DNA from: Spirosoma endbachense | GTDB taxonomy: Bacteria > Bacteroidota > Bacteroidia > Cytophagales > Spirosomataceae | Assembly (NCBI RefSeq): GCF_010233585.1 | Contig: NZ_CP045997.1 | Span: 2,642,692-2,706,691 of the forward strand | Direction: 5' to 3' | Length of the DNA stretch: 64,000 nt | Part shown: positions 10,009 to 17,347 of the stretch, piece by piece | How positions within the stretch are numbered: position 1 is the stretch's first letter | How the letters are laid out: each line of letters starts with the position of its first letter | The notes under the pieces: generated by a model | Databases searched by the model: none | Told to the model about the DNA's origin: nothing | The model's input: only the letters and a program-made list of their open reading frames with translations | Program-made: the position numbers and the translations under genes

Positions 10009-10016
10009 TACCTTTG
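10009..10016 (+). promoter_or_regulatory. TAnnTTTG -7 promoter box for ruvX
   Basis: TACCTTTG matches the Bacteroidota sigma factor -7 box exactly. It ends 8 bases before the ruvX ATG, so the transcript would have a very short or no leader. I do not see a clear -33 TTTG. Confidence 0.55.
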
Positions 10017-10024
10017 CGTCTGAT

Positions 10025-10438
10025 ATGGCACGACTCCTGGCAATCGATTATGGCGCAAAACGAACCGGCATTGCCGTAACAGATCCGTTGCAACTCATTG
10101 CTTCGGCTCTGGAAACAGTGCCCTCACATGAGCTGTTAAAATACCTCAGAGCGTATGTTCAGCGAGAGCCCGTAGACGCTTTTATCGTTGGGCTACCCAA
10201 ACGATTAGACGGAACCGATACGGATAATACACCCCGTGTTCGGAAGTTCGTCACGCATTTGCAGAACGCTTTGCCCGAGATTCCGGTTTATTGGCATGAT
10301 GAACGCTTTACATCCGCTATGGCCCTGCAAGCCATGATTGCCAGCGGAAGCAGTAAAAAAGATCGACGCGAGAAGGGCAACATCGACAAAGTCAGTGCGG
10401 CTATCATTCTCCAATCATATATGGAAAGCAAAAAATAG
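10025..10438 (+). CDS. ruvX: Putative Holliday junction resolvase / pre-16S rRNA nuclease RuvX (YqgF)
   Basis: A 137-residue RNase H-fold protein of standard YqgF length. The opening AIDYGAKRTGIAV holds the first catalytic Asp (Asp8), VGLPKRLDGTD and DERFTS are the second and third family motifs, and NIDKVSAAIILQSYM supplies the last acidic residue. The family matures the 5' end of 16S rRNA and has been proposed to resolve Holliday junctions. It is followed 62 bases later by def, so both may be co-transcribed. Confidence 0.95.
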   Translation: MARLLAIDYGAKRTGIAVTDPLQLIASALETVPSHELLKYLRAYVQREPVDAFIVGLPKRLDGTDTDNTPRVRKFVTHLQNALPEIPVYWHDERFTSAMALQAMIASGSSKKDRREKGNIDKVSAAIILQSYMESKK

Positions 10439-10500
10439 TTTCCAGTATGCAGTTTTCGGCCTGAGTTGAAAACTATATAGTGTGAACTGTAAACTGAATT

Positions 10501-11073
10501 ATGATTCTCCCAATAATTGCCTACGGCGACCCAGTGCTGCGAAAAAGGGCTAAGAACATTGAGCCCGGTAGCCTTGACGTCAAGACGTTGAGTGAAAATA
10601 TGTTCGAAACCATGTATGCGGCCTCAGGTGTTGGATTAGCAGCACCGCAGATTGGCCAGAGCATTCGCATGTTTGTGGTAGATGGTGAACCGTTGAACGA
10701 AGATGAACCAGAGGAAGACATCGATCAAAGTCTGGTTGGTTTTAAGAAAGTCTTTATCAATCCCGAAATTATTGAAGAAGCTGGTGATGACTGGGGTTTT
10801 GAGGAAGGTTGCCTAAGTATTCCTGGCATTCGGGGTGAAGTCTTCCGGCCAGAGATCATTGTAATCCGTTATTTCGACACCGACTGGAACGAGCACGAAG
10901 AAGAATATGAAGGCATGGCAGCCCGTATTATTCAACACGAATACGATCACCTGGAAGGAAAACTCTTTACGGACTATCTGCCTACGTTGCGCCGTCAGCT
11001 TATCAAGAAAAAGCTGGCCGATATTACCAAAGGCAAGACAGACGCAGAATATCGAATGAAGTTTCCCAAGTAA
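10501..11073 (+). CDS. def: Peptide deformylase
   Basis: A 190-residue enzyme that removes the N-formyl group from new proteins. All three family motifs are intact: GVGLAAPQIG, EGCLS with metal ligand Cys104, and QHEYDHLEG with His146, catalytic Glu147 and His150. An acidic insert (EDEPEEDIDQS) between the first two motifs makes it slightly longer than the E. coli enzyme, as is common in Bacteroidota. Confidence 0.96.
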   Translation: MILPIIAYGDPVLRKRAKNIEPGSLDVKTLSENMFETMYAASGVGLAAPQIGQSIRMFVVDGEPLNEDEPEEDIDQSLVGFKKVFINPEIIEEAGDDWGFEEGCLSIPGIRGEVFRPEIIVIRYFDTDWNEHEEEYEGMAARIIQHEYDHLEGKLFTDYLPTLRRQLIKKKLADITKGKTDAEYRMKFPK

Positions 11074-11151
11074 TGAGGACTGTAGAATTAATAATGGATA
11101 CTTAGTAGTTCATTTCATTCTGCCTTATTCATTCTATACGACTCATTTCCC

Positions 11152-11937
11152 GTGCACATCACCCTCCTCCAACCTAATTTATACTGGCATGATCCTGTGG
11201 CTAATCGGGCTATGTTGGAGGAGCATATCTTTTCGCTGCCAGACGCGACGGACCTTATTGTTTTGCCCGAAATGTTCACAACTGGCTTTACGATGGATGC
11301 ACGTGCTGTAGCGGAGCCAATGAACCTAACAACATTTCGGTGGCTGAAGCAGATGGCGGCCCAAACCAGGGCCGTTGTTACGGGGAGTTATGTCATTCAG
11401 GAAAACGGTAGTTATTTCAATCGGCTCATCTGGATGCAACCCGATGGACAGTTTGATACGTATGACAAACGCCATCTTTTTCGTATGGCGGGCGAAGATG
11501 GCGTTTACACCGCCGGAACCCGGCGAATTATCAAAGAATGGAAAGGCTGGCGAATTTGTCCGCTCATTTGCTATGACCTTCGCTTCCCGGTCTGGAGCCG
11601 CAATCGTAGCCTGGCATCGACCGATTTTAACTACGATCTGTTACTCTACGTTGCCAACTGGCCAGCCCCCCGGCGCAATGCCTGGAATACACTCCTCCAG
11701 GCACGGGCTATCGAAAATCTGAGCTATGTAATTGGCGTCAATCGGGTTGGCAACGACGGCAATCAGCATCCTTATACCGGCGACTCGGCAGTTATCGATT
11801 TTAAAGGTGACGTTCTGTTCCGACAGGCAGACACCGAAATCATTCACCAGCAGCGTTTATCACTTGATGACCTGCGTGCCTTTCGCGAAAAGTTTCCGGC
11901 CAATCTGGATGCCGATGATTTTACGCTATCTCTCTAG
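11152..11937 (+). CDS. Carbon-nitrogen hydrolase, omega-amidase YafV-like
   Basis: A 261-residue nitrilase-superfamily protein with the catalytic triad Glu40 (LPEMFTTGF), Lys106 (YDKRHLF) and Cys140 (CYDLRFP). The motif wording is closest to YafV/Nit2 omega-amidases, which hydrolyse alpha-ketoglutaramate and related amides arising from methionine salvage and transamination. The start is GTG at 11152; the family begins within a few residues of it and no ATG fits. Its last 17 bases overlap the end of the convergent HAD gene. Confidence 0.9.
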   Translation: MHITLLQPNLYWHDPVANRAMLEEHIFSLPDATDLIVLPEMFTTGFTMDARAVAEPMNLTTFRWLKQMAAQTRAVVTGSYVIQENGSYFNRLIWMQPDGQFDTYDKRHLFRMAGEDGVYTAGTRRIIKEWKGWRICPLICYDLRFPVWSRNRSLASTDFNYDLLLYVANWPAPRRNAWNTLLQARAIENLSYVIGVNRVGNDGNQHPYTGDSAVIDFKGDVLFRQADTEIIHQQRLSLDDLRAFREKFPANLDADDFTLSL

Positions 11938-12628
11938 TTTTAGCTTTCTCTAATAAACCTACGAGTTCGCGGGCGTTGTCTACCGTTGTAAAGGATTTCC
12001 CTTCCAGATACTCCTCTCCTACCCGTTCGTGCTCCCACGTAATGGCATAGGGGATATGTATCGCACGTGCCCCAATATGCACCACAGGAAGTATATCTGA
12101 TTTCAGCGAATTACCGATCATGATAAACTCGCTGGGTTGCAGATTGTATTTTTTGAGAATTCCCAGATAGGCCTGCTCGTTCTTTTCGCTGACAATTTCG
12201 ACGTGCTTAAAATAGTGTCCTAAGCCGGAGCGGGCAATTTTACTCTCCTGATCGAACAGATCGCCTTTGGTCAACACCATTAAATCGAACTGTTGGGAAA
12301 GCGTCTCCAGCACTTCATGAATCCCATCAAATACTTCAATTGGAAATTCCACTAACTCTCTTCCAACGTCAATGATCTGCTGAATTTCTGATCCTGTAAT
12401 GGCTCCGTTGGTCAACTCTATGGCAGTCTCAATCATGGAAAGAATAAAGCTCTTGGCGCCATAGCCAAATACCCGAAGGTTACGCATTTGCGCGTCATAA
12501 AACCGTTGCGACAGTGTTGTCTGATCAATATGATGCGACAACAGTTCGCATAGTTTTTCCTTAACATTGACATAGTTGGGTTCATTTACCCAAAGTGTGT
12601 CGTCCGCATCGAAAGCTATCAGTTTCAT
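11921..12628 (-). CDS. HAD-superfamily hydrolase
   Basis: A 235-residue haloacid dehalogenase-type phosphatase. Motif I is FDADDTLW with nucleophile Asp7 and Asp9, motif II is LTKGD, and the acidic motif IV is IGNSLKSDI. A helical cap lies between motifs I and II. The substrate is unknown. It is convergent with the omega-amidase gene, overlapping by 17 bases, and has its own -7 box upstream. Confidence 0.88.
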   Translation of the reverse strand: MKLIAFDADDTLWVNEPNYVNVKEKLCELLSHHIDQTTLSQRFYDAQMRNLRVFGYGAKSFILSMIETAIELTNGAITGSEIQQIIDVGRELVEFPIEVFDGIHEVLETLSQQFDLMVLTKGDLFDQESKIARSGLGHYFKHVEIVSEKNEQAYLGILKKYNLQPSEFIMIGNSLKSDILPVVHIGARAIHIPYAITWEHERVGEEYLEGKSFTTVDNARELVGLLEKAKTREIA

Positions 12629-12650
12629 AGTTGTAGCATAAGTTTGGGAA

Positions 12651-12658
12651 CAAAGGTA
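12651..12658 (-). promoter_or_regulatory. TAnnTTTG -7 promoter box for the HAD hydrolase gene
   Basis: On the minus strand the sequence reads TACCTTTG, an exact match to the Bacteroidota -7 box, 22 bases upstream of the HAD start codon. Confidence 0.5.
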
Positions 12659-12838
12659 ACTGGCTAATTAAAAAAATGTCTCTTTACTAAATTTCCGATT
12701 TGATAACTGACCTCAATTTCAGGTTTACTTAATTGGCCAATTACTAAATTGCCAGACTTCCTTAAAATTTGATTTGCGTCACATTGTCGAAATAGCCAAT
12801 TTGCCGCCCGTTCCTAACGCTATTATTCCCGTTACCTT

Positions 12839-14356
12839 ATGCAATTTACCGAGCAAGATCACGACCAGATTCTGGCGCAGGGCGTTACCCCTGAGCAGAT
12901 CGACAAGCAGATACAGTACTTTGTAAACGGTTTTCCCTACCTCAACGTCATCAAAGCGGCTACTATAGGCGATGGCATTGTACGTATTGATGAAGATCAG
13001 TTGTCGGCCTATATTCATCGTTTCGATGCTGCAGCTCACGAACGCGATCTGGTTAAGTTTGTACCCGCTTCCGGAGCCGCTACCCGTATGTTTAAGTCGC
13101 TGTTTGCGGCCCTTGATGGAAAATCCGATAAATCAACGGATGAAGTATTTGCCCGATTAACCGACTTTGCCTTTTATGAAGATCTGAAGGATGCCATGGC
13201 TGCCAAAGGTCAGGATCTGGATAAAGCCGTTGCCGCAAATGAACGGCAAACAGTATTGCGATTTCTACTGACGGAAGAAGGGTTGGAATATGGCAGTCTG
13301 CCCAAAGGTTTGTTGAAATTTCACCGCTATATCGATGGCCCACGGACTCCCGTTGAAGAGCATCTTGTTGAGGGAGCTGCTTACGCGAATTCGGATGGTC
13401 TGGTTAAGATACACTTTACCGTTTCGCCCGAACACCGCGACCGTTTTGAGAAGCTGATCGAAGAACAAAAAGCGGACTATGAGGCCTGGCTTGGGGTAAC
13501 GTTCGATATTAGCTTTTCGGAGCAGAAAAAATCGACCGATACAATCTCCGTCAATCCTGACAATTCACCATTTCGGAATCCCGATGGCTCACTGCTATTC
13601 CGGCCAGCAGGTCATGGCGCCTTAATTGAGAATCTTAACGACATTGATGCCGATATCGTTTTCATTAAGAATATCGACAATGTTGTTCCGGATGATATTA
13701 AAGAACAGACGATCACCTATAAAAAAGTATTAGCAGCTGTCCTTCTCGACGCCCAGCAACAGATTGCCCGTTTGCAGGGCCTACTGGAAAGCCAGTCCAG
13801 CGATGTGAGCGAAGGCTATCTGGCCGAAGCCGACGAACTGTTCCGCCGGACGTTGTTCACACTCCCCCCCGATGGTTTCGACAGTCTCTTGAAAGAGGAA
13901 AAACTGGCTTATTTCCGGCAGAAATTAGATCGTCCGGTACGGGTTTGTGGTATGGTCAAGAACGTAGGTGAACCCGGCGGAGGACCTTTCTGGGCAAAAA
14001 ATCAGGATGGTTCCGTATCACTGCAAGTGGTGGAATCAGCTCAAATCGATTTGGCCGATGGTGAGCAGAAAGCCATCTTCGACGAAGCAACGCATTTTAA
14101 TCCAGTCGATTTAATTTGCGGCCTGAAAGACCATCATGGCCGGAAGTATGATCTGACGAATTATCGCGATCCACTCACCGGATTCATTACGGCGAAATCG
14201 AAGGATGGGAAAGACCTCAAAGCACAGGAACTGCCCGGCCTTTGGAACGGCGCAATGGCTGATTGGAATACTATTTTTGTGGAGGTTCCTCTGATCACGT
14301 TCAACCCGGTCAAAACGGTAAACGATCTGCTCCGCAAAGAACACCAGCCGAGCTAA
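12839..14356 (+). CDS. DUF4301 domain-containing protein
   Basis: A 505-residue cytoplasmic protein matching the Bacteroidota DUF4301 family over its whole length by eye: the opening FTEQDHDQILAQGVTPEQIDKQI, the KFVPASGAATRMFK stretch (about residues 75-88) and GHGALIENLNDIDADIVFIKNIDN (about residues 258-281). PASGAATRM and the GHGALIENL region resemble sugar-nucleotidyltransferase folds, so a nucleotide-sugar role is conceivable; no function is established. It stands alone, ended by a strong bidirectional terminator. Confidence 0.85.
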   Translation: MQFTEQDHDQILAQGVTPEQIDKQIQYFVNGFPYLNVIKAATIGDGIVRIDEDQLSAYIHRFDAAAHERDLVKFVPASGAATRMFKSLFAALDGKSDKSTDEVFARLTDFAFYEDLKDAMAAKGQDLDKAVAANERQTVLRFLLTEEGLEYGSLPKGLLKFHRYIDGPRTPVEEHLVEGAAYANSDGLVKIHFTVSPEHRDRFEKLIEEQKADYEAWLGVTFDISFSEQKKSTDTISVNPDNSPFRNPDGSLLFRPAGHGALIENLNDIDADIVFIKNIDNVVPDDIKEQTITYKKVLAAVLLDAQQQIARLQGLLESQSSDVSEGYLAEADELFRRTLFTLPPDGFDSLLKEEKLAYFRQKLDRPVRVCGMVKNVGEPGGGPFWAKNQDGSVSLQVVESAQIDLADGEQKAIFDEATHFNPVDLICGLKDHHGRKYDLTNYRDPLTGFITAKSKDGKDLKAQELPGLWNGAMADWNTIFVEVPLITFNPVKTVNDLLRKEHQPS

Positions 14357-14369
14357 CCACATAAACATT

Positions 14370-14421
14370 GTCGGGTTATATGCGAATAAAGGGCCAGATC
14401 TTTATACGCATATAACCCGAC
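14370..14421. terminator. Bidirectional terminator between convergent DUF4301 and Rrf2 genes
   Basis: A 21-base stem with one mismatch (14370-14390 with 14401-14421) around a 10-base loop; the outer 15 pairs are perfect. It sits between two convergent stop codons and is followed by GGTTTT on the plus strand. Confidence 0.75.
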
Positions 14422-14441
14422 GGTTTTATAGGGCCAAAAAA

Positions 14442-14936
14442 TTAAGCAGTGATCCGATTACCCGACACTTCGGCGAACTCACCGTTTTCTGCTCCAATGG
14501 AAATTTCTTTTGTTGGATTTGACTCTGTTTTCTGGAACGTCACTAACGTGGTATTTTCATAAACGTCCAGGTTTGCATCCCGAACTCGCTCCATAATTGG
14601 CCTTAGTGCACAGGTTACTTCATCATTACAATCATCGCATTTCACGTAGAAATTAAATGATACACAAGGCGTTGGCGCAATTGGCCCATCAATAACCCGC
14701 AAAACCTGGGCCAGGTTAACCCGGCTCGGATCAATACGCAATAGATACCCTCCTCCTTTGCCTTTCTGACTCTGAAGAATCCCATGGTTACGGAGTTCAA
14801 GCAGTATAGCTTCCAGAAATTTCTTAGGTATATTCTCTTTAGCTGAAACATAGGAGATCAGCACAGGGCCTTTCCCATACTCTTCGGTTAAAACCTTAAG
14901 GGCTTTAATGGCGTACTTAGCTTTTTTTGAAATCAT
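14442..14936 (-). CDS. Rrf2 family transcriptional regulator
   Basis: A 164-residue winged-helix regulator. The start MISKKAKYAIKAL and the wing KGKGGGYLL are the family hallmarks. C91, C100, C103 and C109 in the second half could bind a 2Fe-2S cluster or sense redox state as in IscR and NsrR; the spacing differs from IscR. The C-terminal tail is longer than usual. Its targets are unknown; a long AT-rich gap lies upstream. Confidence 0.9.
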   Translation of the reverse strand: MISKKAKYAIKALKVLTEEYGKGPVLISYVSAKENIPKKFLEAILLELRNHGILQSQKGKGGGYLLRIDPSRVNLAQVLRVIDGPIAPTPCVSFNFYVKCDDCNDEVTCALRPIMERVRDANLDVYENTTLVTFQKTESNPTKEISIGAENGEFAEVSGNRITA

Positions 14937-15593
14937 CTGTTACGGTGACTTTAGGGTTTGACAATGTTACTTGGGTAGCTGTATAACCTATACTAGATTA
15001 ATACAATTTGGTAAGCGCTAAAGATTCGACATTTTTCAATACTCAATGACTAAAATCGCGTCAATCAACTTTACCATCACCTATCCTGTAGGTGGTCAAC
15101 TGATTATTCAATCGCTTAGCAACTCTGTCTCAGAGTTCAATAGGATTAATTGGCTGTTAGACGAGTATTGAGTTTCCAAGTAACACAATTAATGGCTTAT
15201 TTATATACTATCTATCCTATTTTGATGGATAATAGTAAGTAATTCATGCAAACCTACGAACTTTTGGGTATGTTATATAACGAATAAGATCAATTATTTG
15301 AATAAAATGCGTCATTTTCCGATAAGCCTCAAATGCGCAACAGTCTAAAAATCAGTACATTTATTTTTATAGAAGTCACTCATTCGATGAAATACCCTTA
15401 ACCTGTTTAGTTGTTTACGTCCTTACGTACTACTATATACGGCTCCACCTGTCACCTTTGGCTATTCTTTGACCCTTTCATCCAATAGTAGAGTCACGTT
15501 GAAGAATTCGATATAGAGTAATAAACAAGAAAAAAGCCGGTGCAAAGCCCCGGCCCTTTCGTGCGACACCAATATGAAAATTAACTTAACTGC
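14937..15593. other. 657-base non-coding, AT-rich gap
   Basis: No ORF of credible coding character is found here. It holds a short palindrome (AACTCTG/CAGAGTT, 15121-15137), the upstream region of the Rrf2 gene, and at the far end the terminator of the lipoprotein gene. The base composition is clearly more AT-rich than the flanking genes. Confidence 0.6.
15529..15560 (-). terminator. Rho-independent terminator of the receptor/lipoprotein operon
   Basis: On the minus strand a GCCGG/CCGGC stem around a 9-base loop (15536-15554) is followed by TTTTTTC. It lies about 40 bases past the lipoprotein stop codon. Confidence 0.7.
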
Positions 15594-17306
15594 TTATTTA
15601 TCGTAATTAGCATTCTGCGGGTCCCAGTTGGTCCAGCCTTTAGTCCAATCGGTCGTACCAAAGGCACCAATGAACGTTTCTTTTGTAAAGAAAGCATCAG
15701 CCCCTTTACCATCCCAGATAGCGCCCGTCAACAAAGGAGAACCTGTTTGGGGTAGGAAATTGGGAGCAGTCAGATTAAAGTTGGCTGAGTTAAGCAACAA
15801 CTTTGCCAGGTCTGCACTAGCAATAATCTGGTTCTTATAAGCGGCTGTATTAAAGAACGTTGTCGCCTGAGCGTCGGTAATAGCCTGAAATCCGCGAACA
15901 GGAGTCGTTGTGTTAGCAACAATAACGCCATGCAATTGAAGATTACCAGCCGTAGCATTATCCAATGTGTTGGTCGTACCAGGCTGAGCGTCTAACCGCA
16001 ACCCTTCTGGATAGCCGTATAGCAGCGAGTTAAAGATGCTTATCGATGTATTGCGCCGTAGGTGCATTCCAGATTGGTAAGGACCACTTCCTTTGGGAGA
16101 AGCTGCATTTGAAGGGGTACCGGTAAATACGAAGTTACTCATATTGGCAAATACCACTGATGTTAAGGGCAATCCGTTATTGGCAGCCGTAGCAGGCGCT
16201 CCAGGATTGAAATTGTCTGACTCAAAGCCATTCGAACCCGATTGGTCAGCTACCTCTGGATCCCGCAATGACACGCCATATTGTACCTTACCCGAATAAC
16301 CCCAGTCCGTATCCCAATCATCGTCCCAGCCCCGGAAAGCAATAAGGTTCTTCAAATTGACTGTACCACCGAACCATTCGTACGAATCGTCACCACTATA
16401 GGAAACCTGAATATGGTCAATCGTTGTACCAGCCCCTACACCATAGAGCGTAAGTCCGTTGATTTCACTGTTTGCCAGATTACTCAGTGCAATACCTGCG
16501 AATTCGATACGGCAATACTGCATCACCCCTGAATTGTCATTGACATCGCTAAACGTTCCAATCGTACCCGGAATTCCTCCTTCAAAGGCCGTTGCACCCG
16601 GCTGGTTTGTTGGTGCTTTTCCTATCAATACAACGCCACCCCAGTCGCCGTAATTACGTGAACCAGCAGCTTTACTCGATGTGAATATAATCGGCGAATC
16701 AACAGTACCAACAGCATTAATTTTGGCTCCAGGTTGTATAATCAACGTACCCCCCTTTGCCTGACCTGACGGATCCTGCTCCTTAGCGGCCCCTTTAATA
16801 ATTGTCCCTTTCTCGATGTTTAATGTAGCACCCGAAGTAACGCTTACAAAACCCTGAATCACATAAATAGTACCAGCCGTCCAGTTAGTTGTGGCCGTAA
16901 TATTAGAAGCGACTGTAACAACGGGTTTATTTCCCAGTGCAAAAGCGGTTGTGCTCGTTACGGTTGCGCCACCGGTTGCCACGCTGATTGGTGTGCCTGC
17001 ATTAGCAGGTACGATGACCGTTAATGAGGTCGTCGAAGCACCCGTCACGGTTGCGGGTACAGCACCGAACGTTACTGTGTTACTGGCTGGTGTAGCATTG
17101 AATGCGGTACCTGTTATAACCACTGTCGAACCAACCGGAGCTGAAGCGGGTGAAAAACTGGTAATACTCAGAACCGGAGCTGGCGTATCTTCATTCTTAC
17201 AGGCCGATACAACTAAGAATAAGCCTAGTGCAATAATCAGCAGATGTGCCCAGCCAGAAGGAATGCCGTGCCACCGACGGCGCAATTGGTTAACTTGCAT
17301 AAACAT
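15594..17306 (-). CDS. IPT/TIG-domain surface lipoprotein with beta-helix-like body
   Basis: A 570-residue lipoprotein. The lipobox VVSAC puts the lipidated Cys at residue 36 (or 34 if the second Met is used). An IPT/TIG immunoglobulin-like domain follows (about 46-125: ITSFSPASAPVGSTVVITG), then a long body rich in short repeating beta segments (TLNIEKGTIIKG, GGTLIIQPGAKI, GTVDSPIIFTS) that suggest a right-handed beta helix. It begins 41 bases after the TonB-dependent receptor on the same strand, so it is probably the surface partner of that transporter, as SusD-like proteins are for SusC, although it is not a SusD homologue. The ligand is unknown. Confidence 0.8.
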   Translation of the reverse strand: MFMQVNQLRRRWHGIPSGWAHLLIIALGLFLVVSACKNEDTPAPVLSITSFSPASAPVGSTVVITGTAFNATPASNTVTFGAVPATVTGASTTSLTVIVPANAGTPISVATGGATVTSTTAFALGNKPVVTVASNITATTNWTAGTIYVIQGFVSVTSGATLNIEKGTIIKGAAKEQDPSGQAKGGTLIIQPGAKINAVGTVDSPIIFTSSKAAGSRNYGDWGGVVLIGKAPTNQPGATAFEGGIPGTIGTFSDVNDNSGVMQYCRIEFAGIALSNLANSEINGLTLYGVGAGTTIDHIQVSYSGDDSYEWFGGTVNLKNLIAFRGWDDDWDTDWGYSGKVQYGVSLRDPEVADQSGSNGFESDNFNPGAPATAANNGLPLTSVVFANMSNFVFTGTPSNAASPKGSGPYQSGMHLRRNTSISIFNSLLYGYPEGLRLDAQPGTTNTLDNATAGNLQLHGVIVANTTTPVRGFQAITDAQATTFFNTAAYKNQIIASADLAKLLLNSANFNLTAPNFLPQTGSPLLTGAIWDGKGADAFFTKETFIGAFGTTDWTKGWTNWDPQNANYDK

Positions 17307-17347
17307 TGCTTTTCGTTTGAATTGAGTTTGTATTGATCTTGGCGCAC

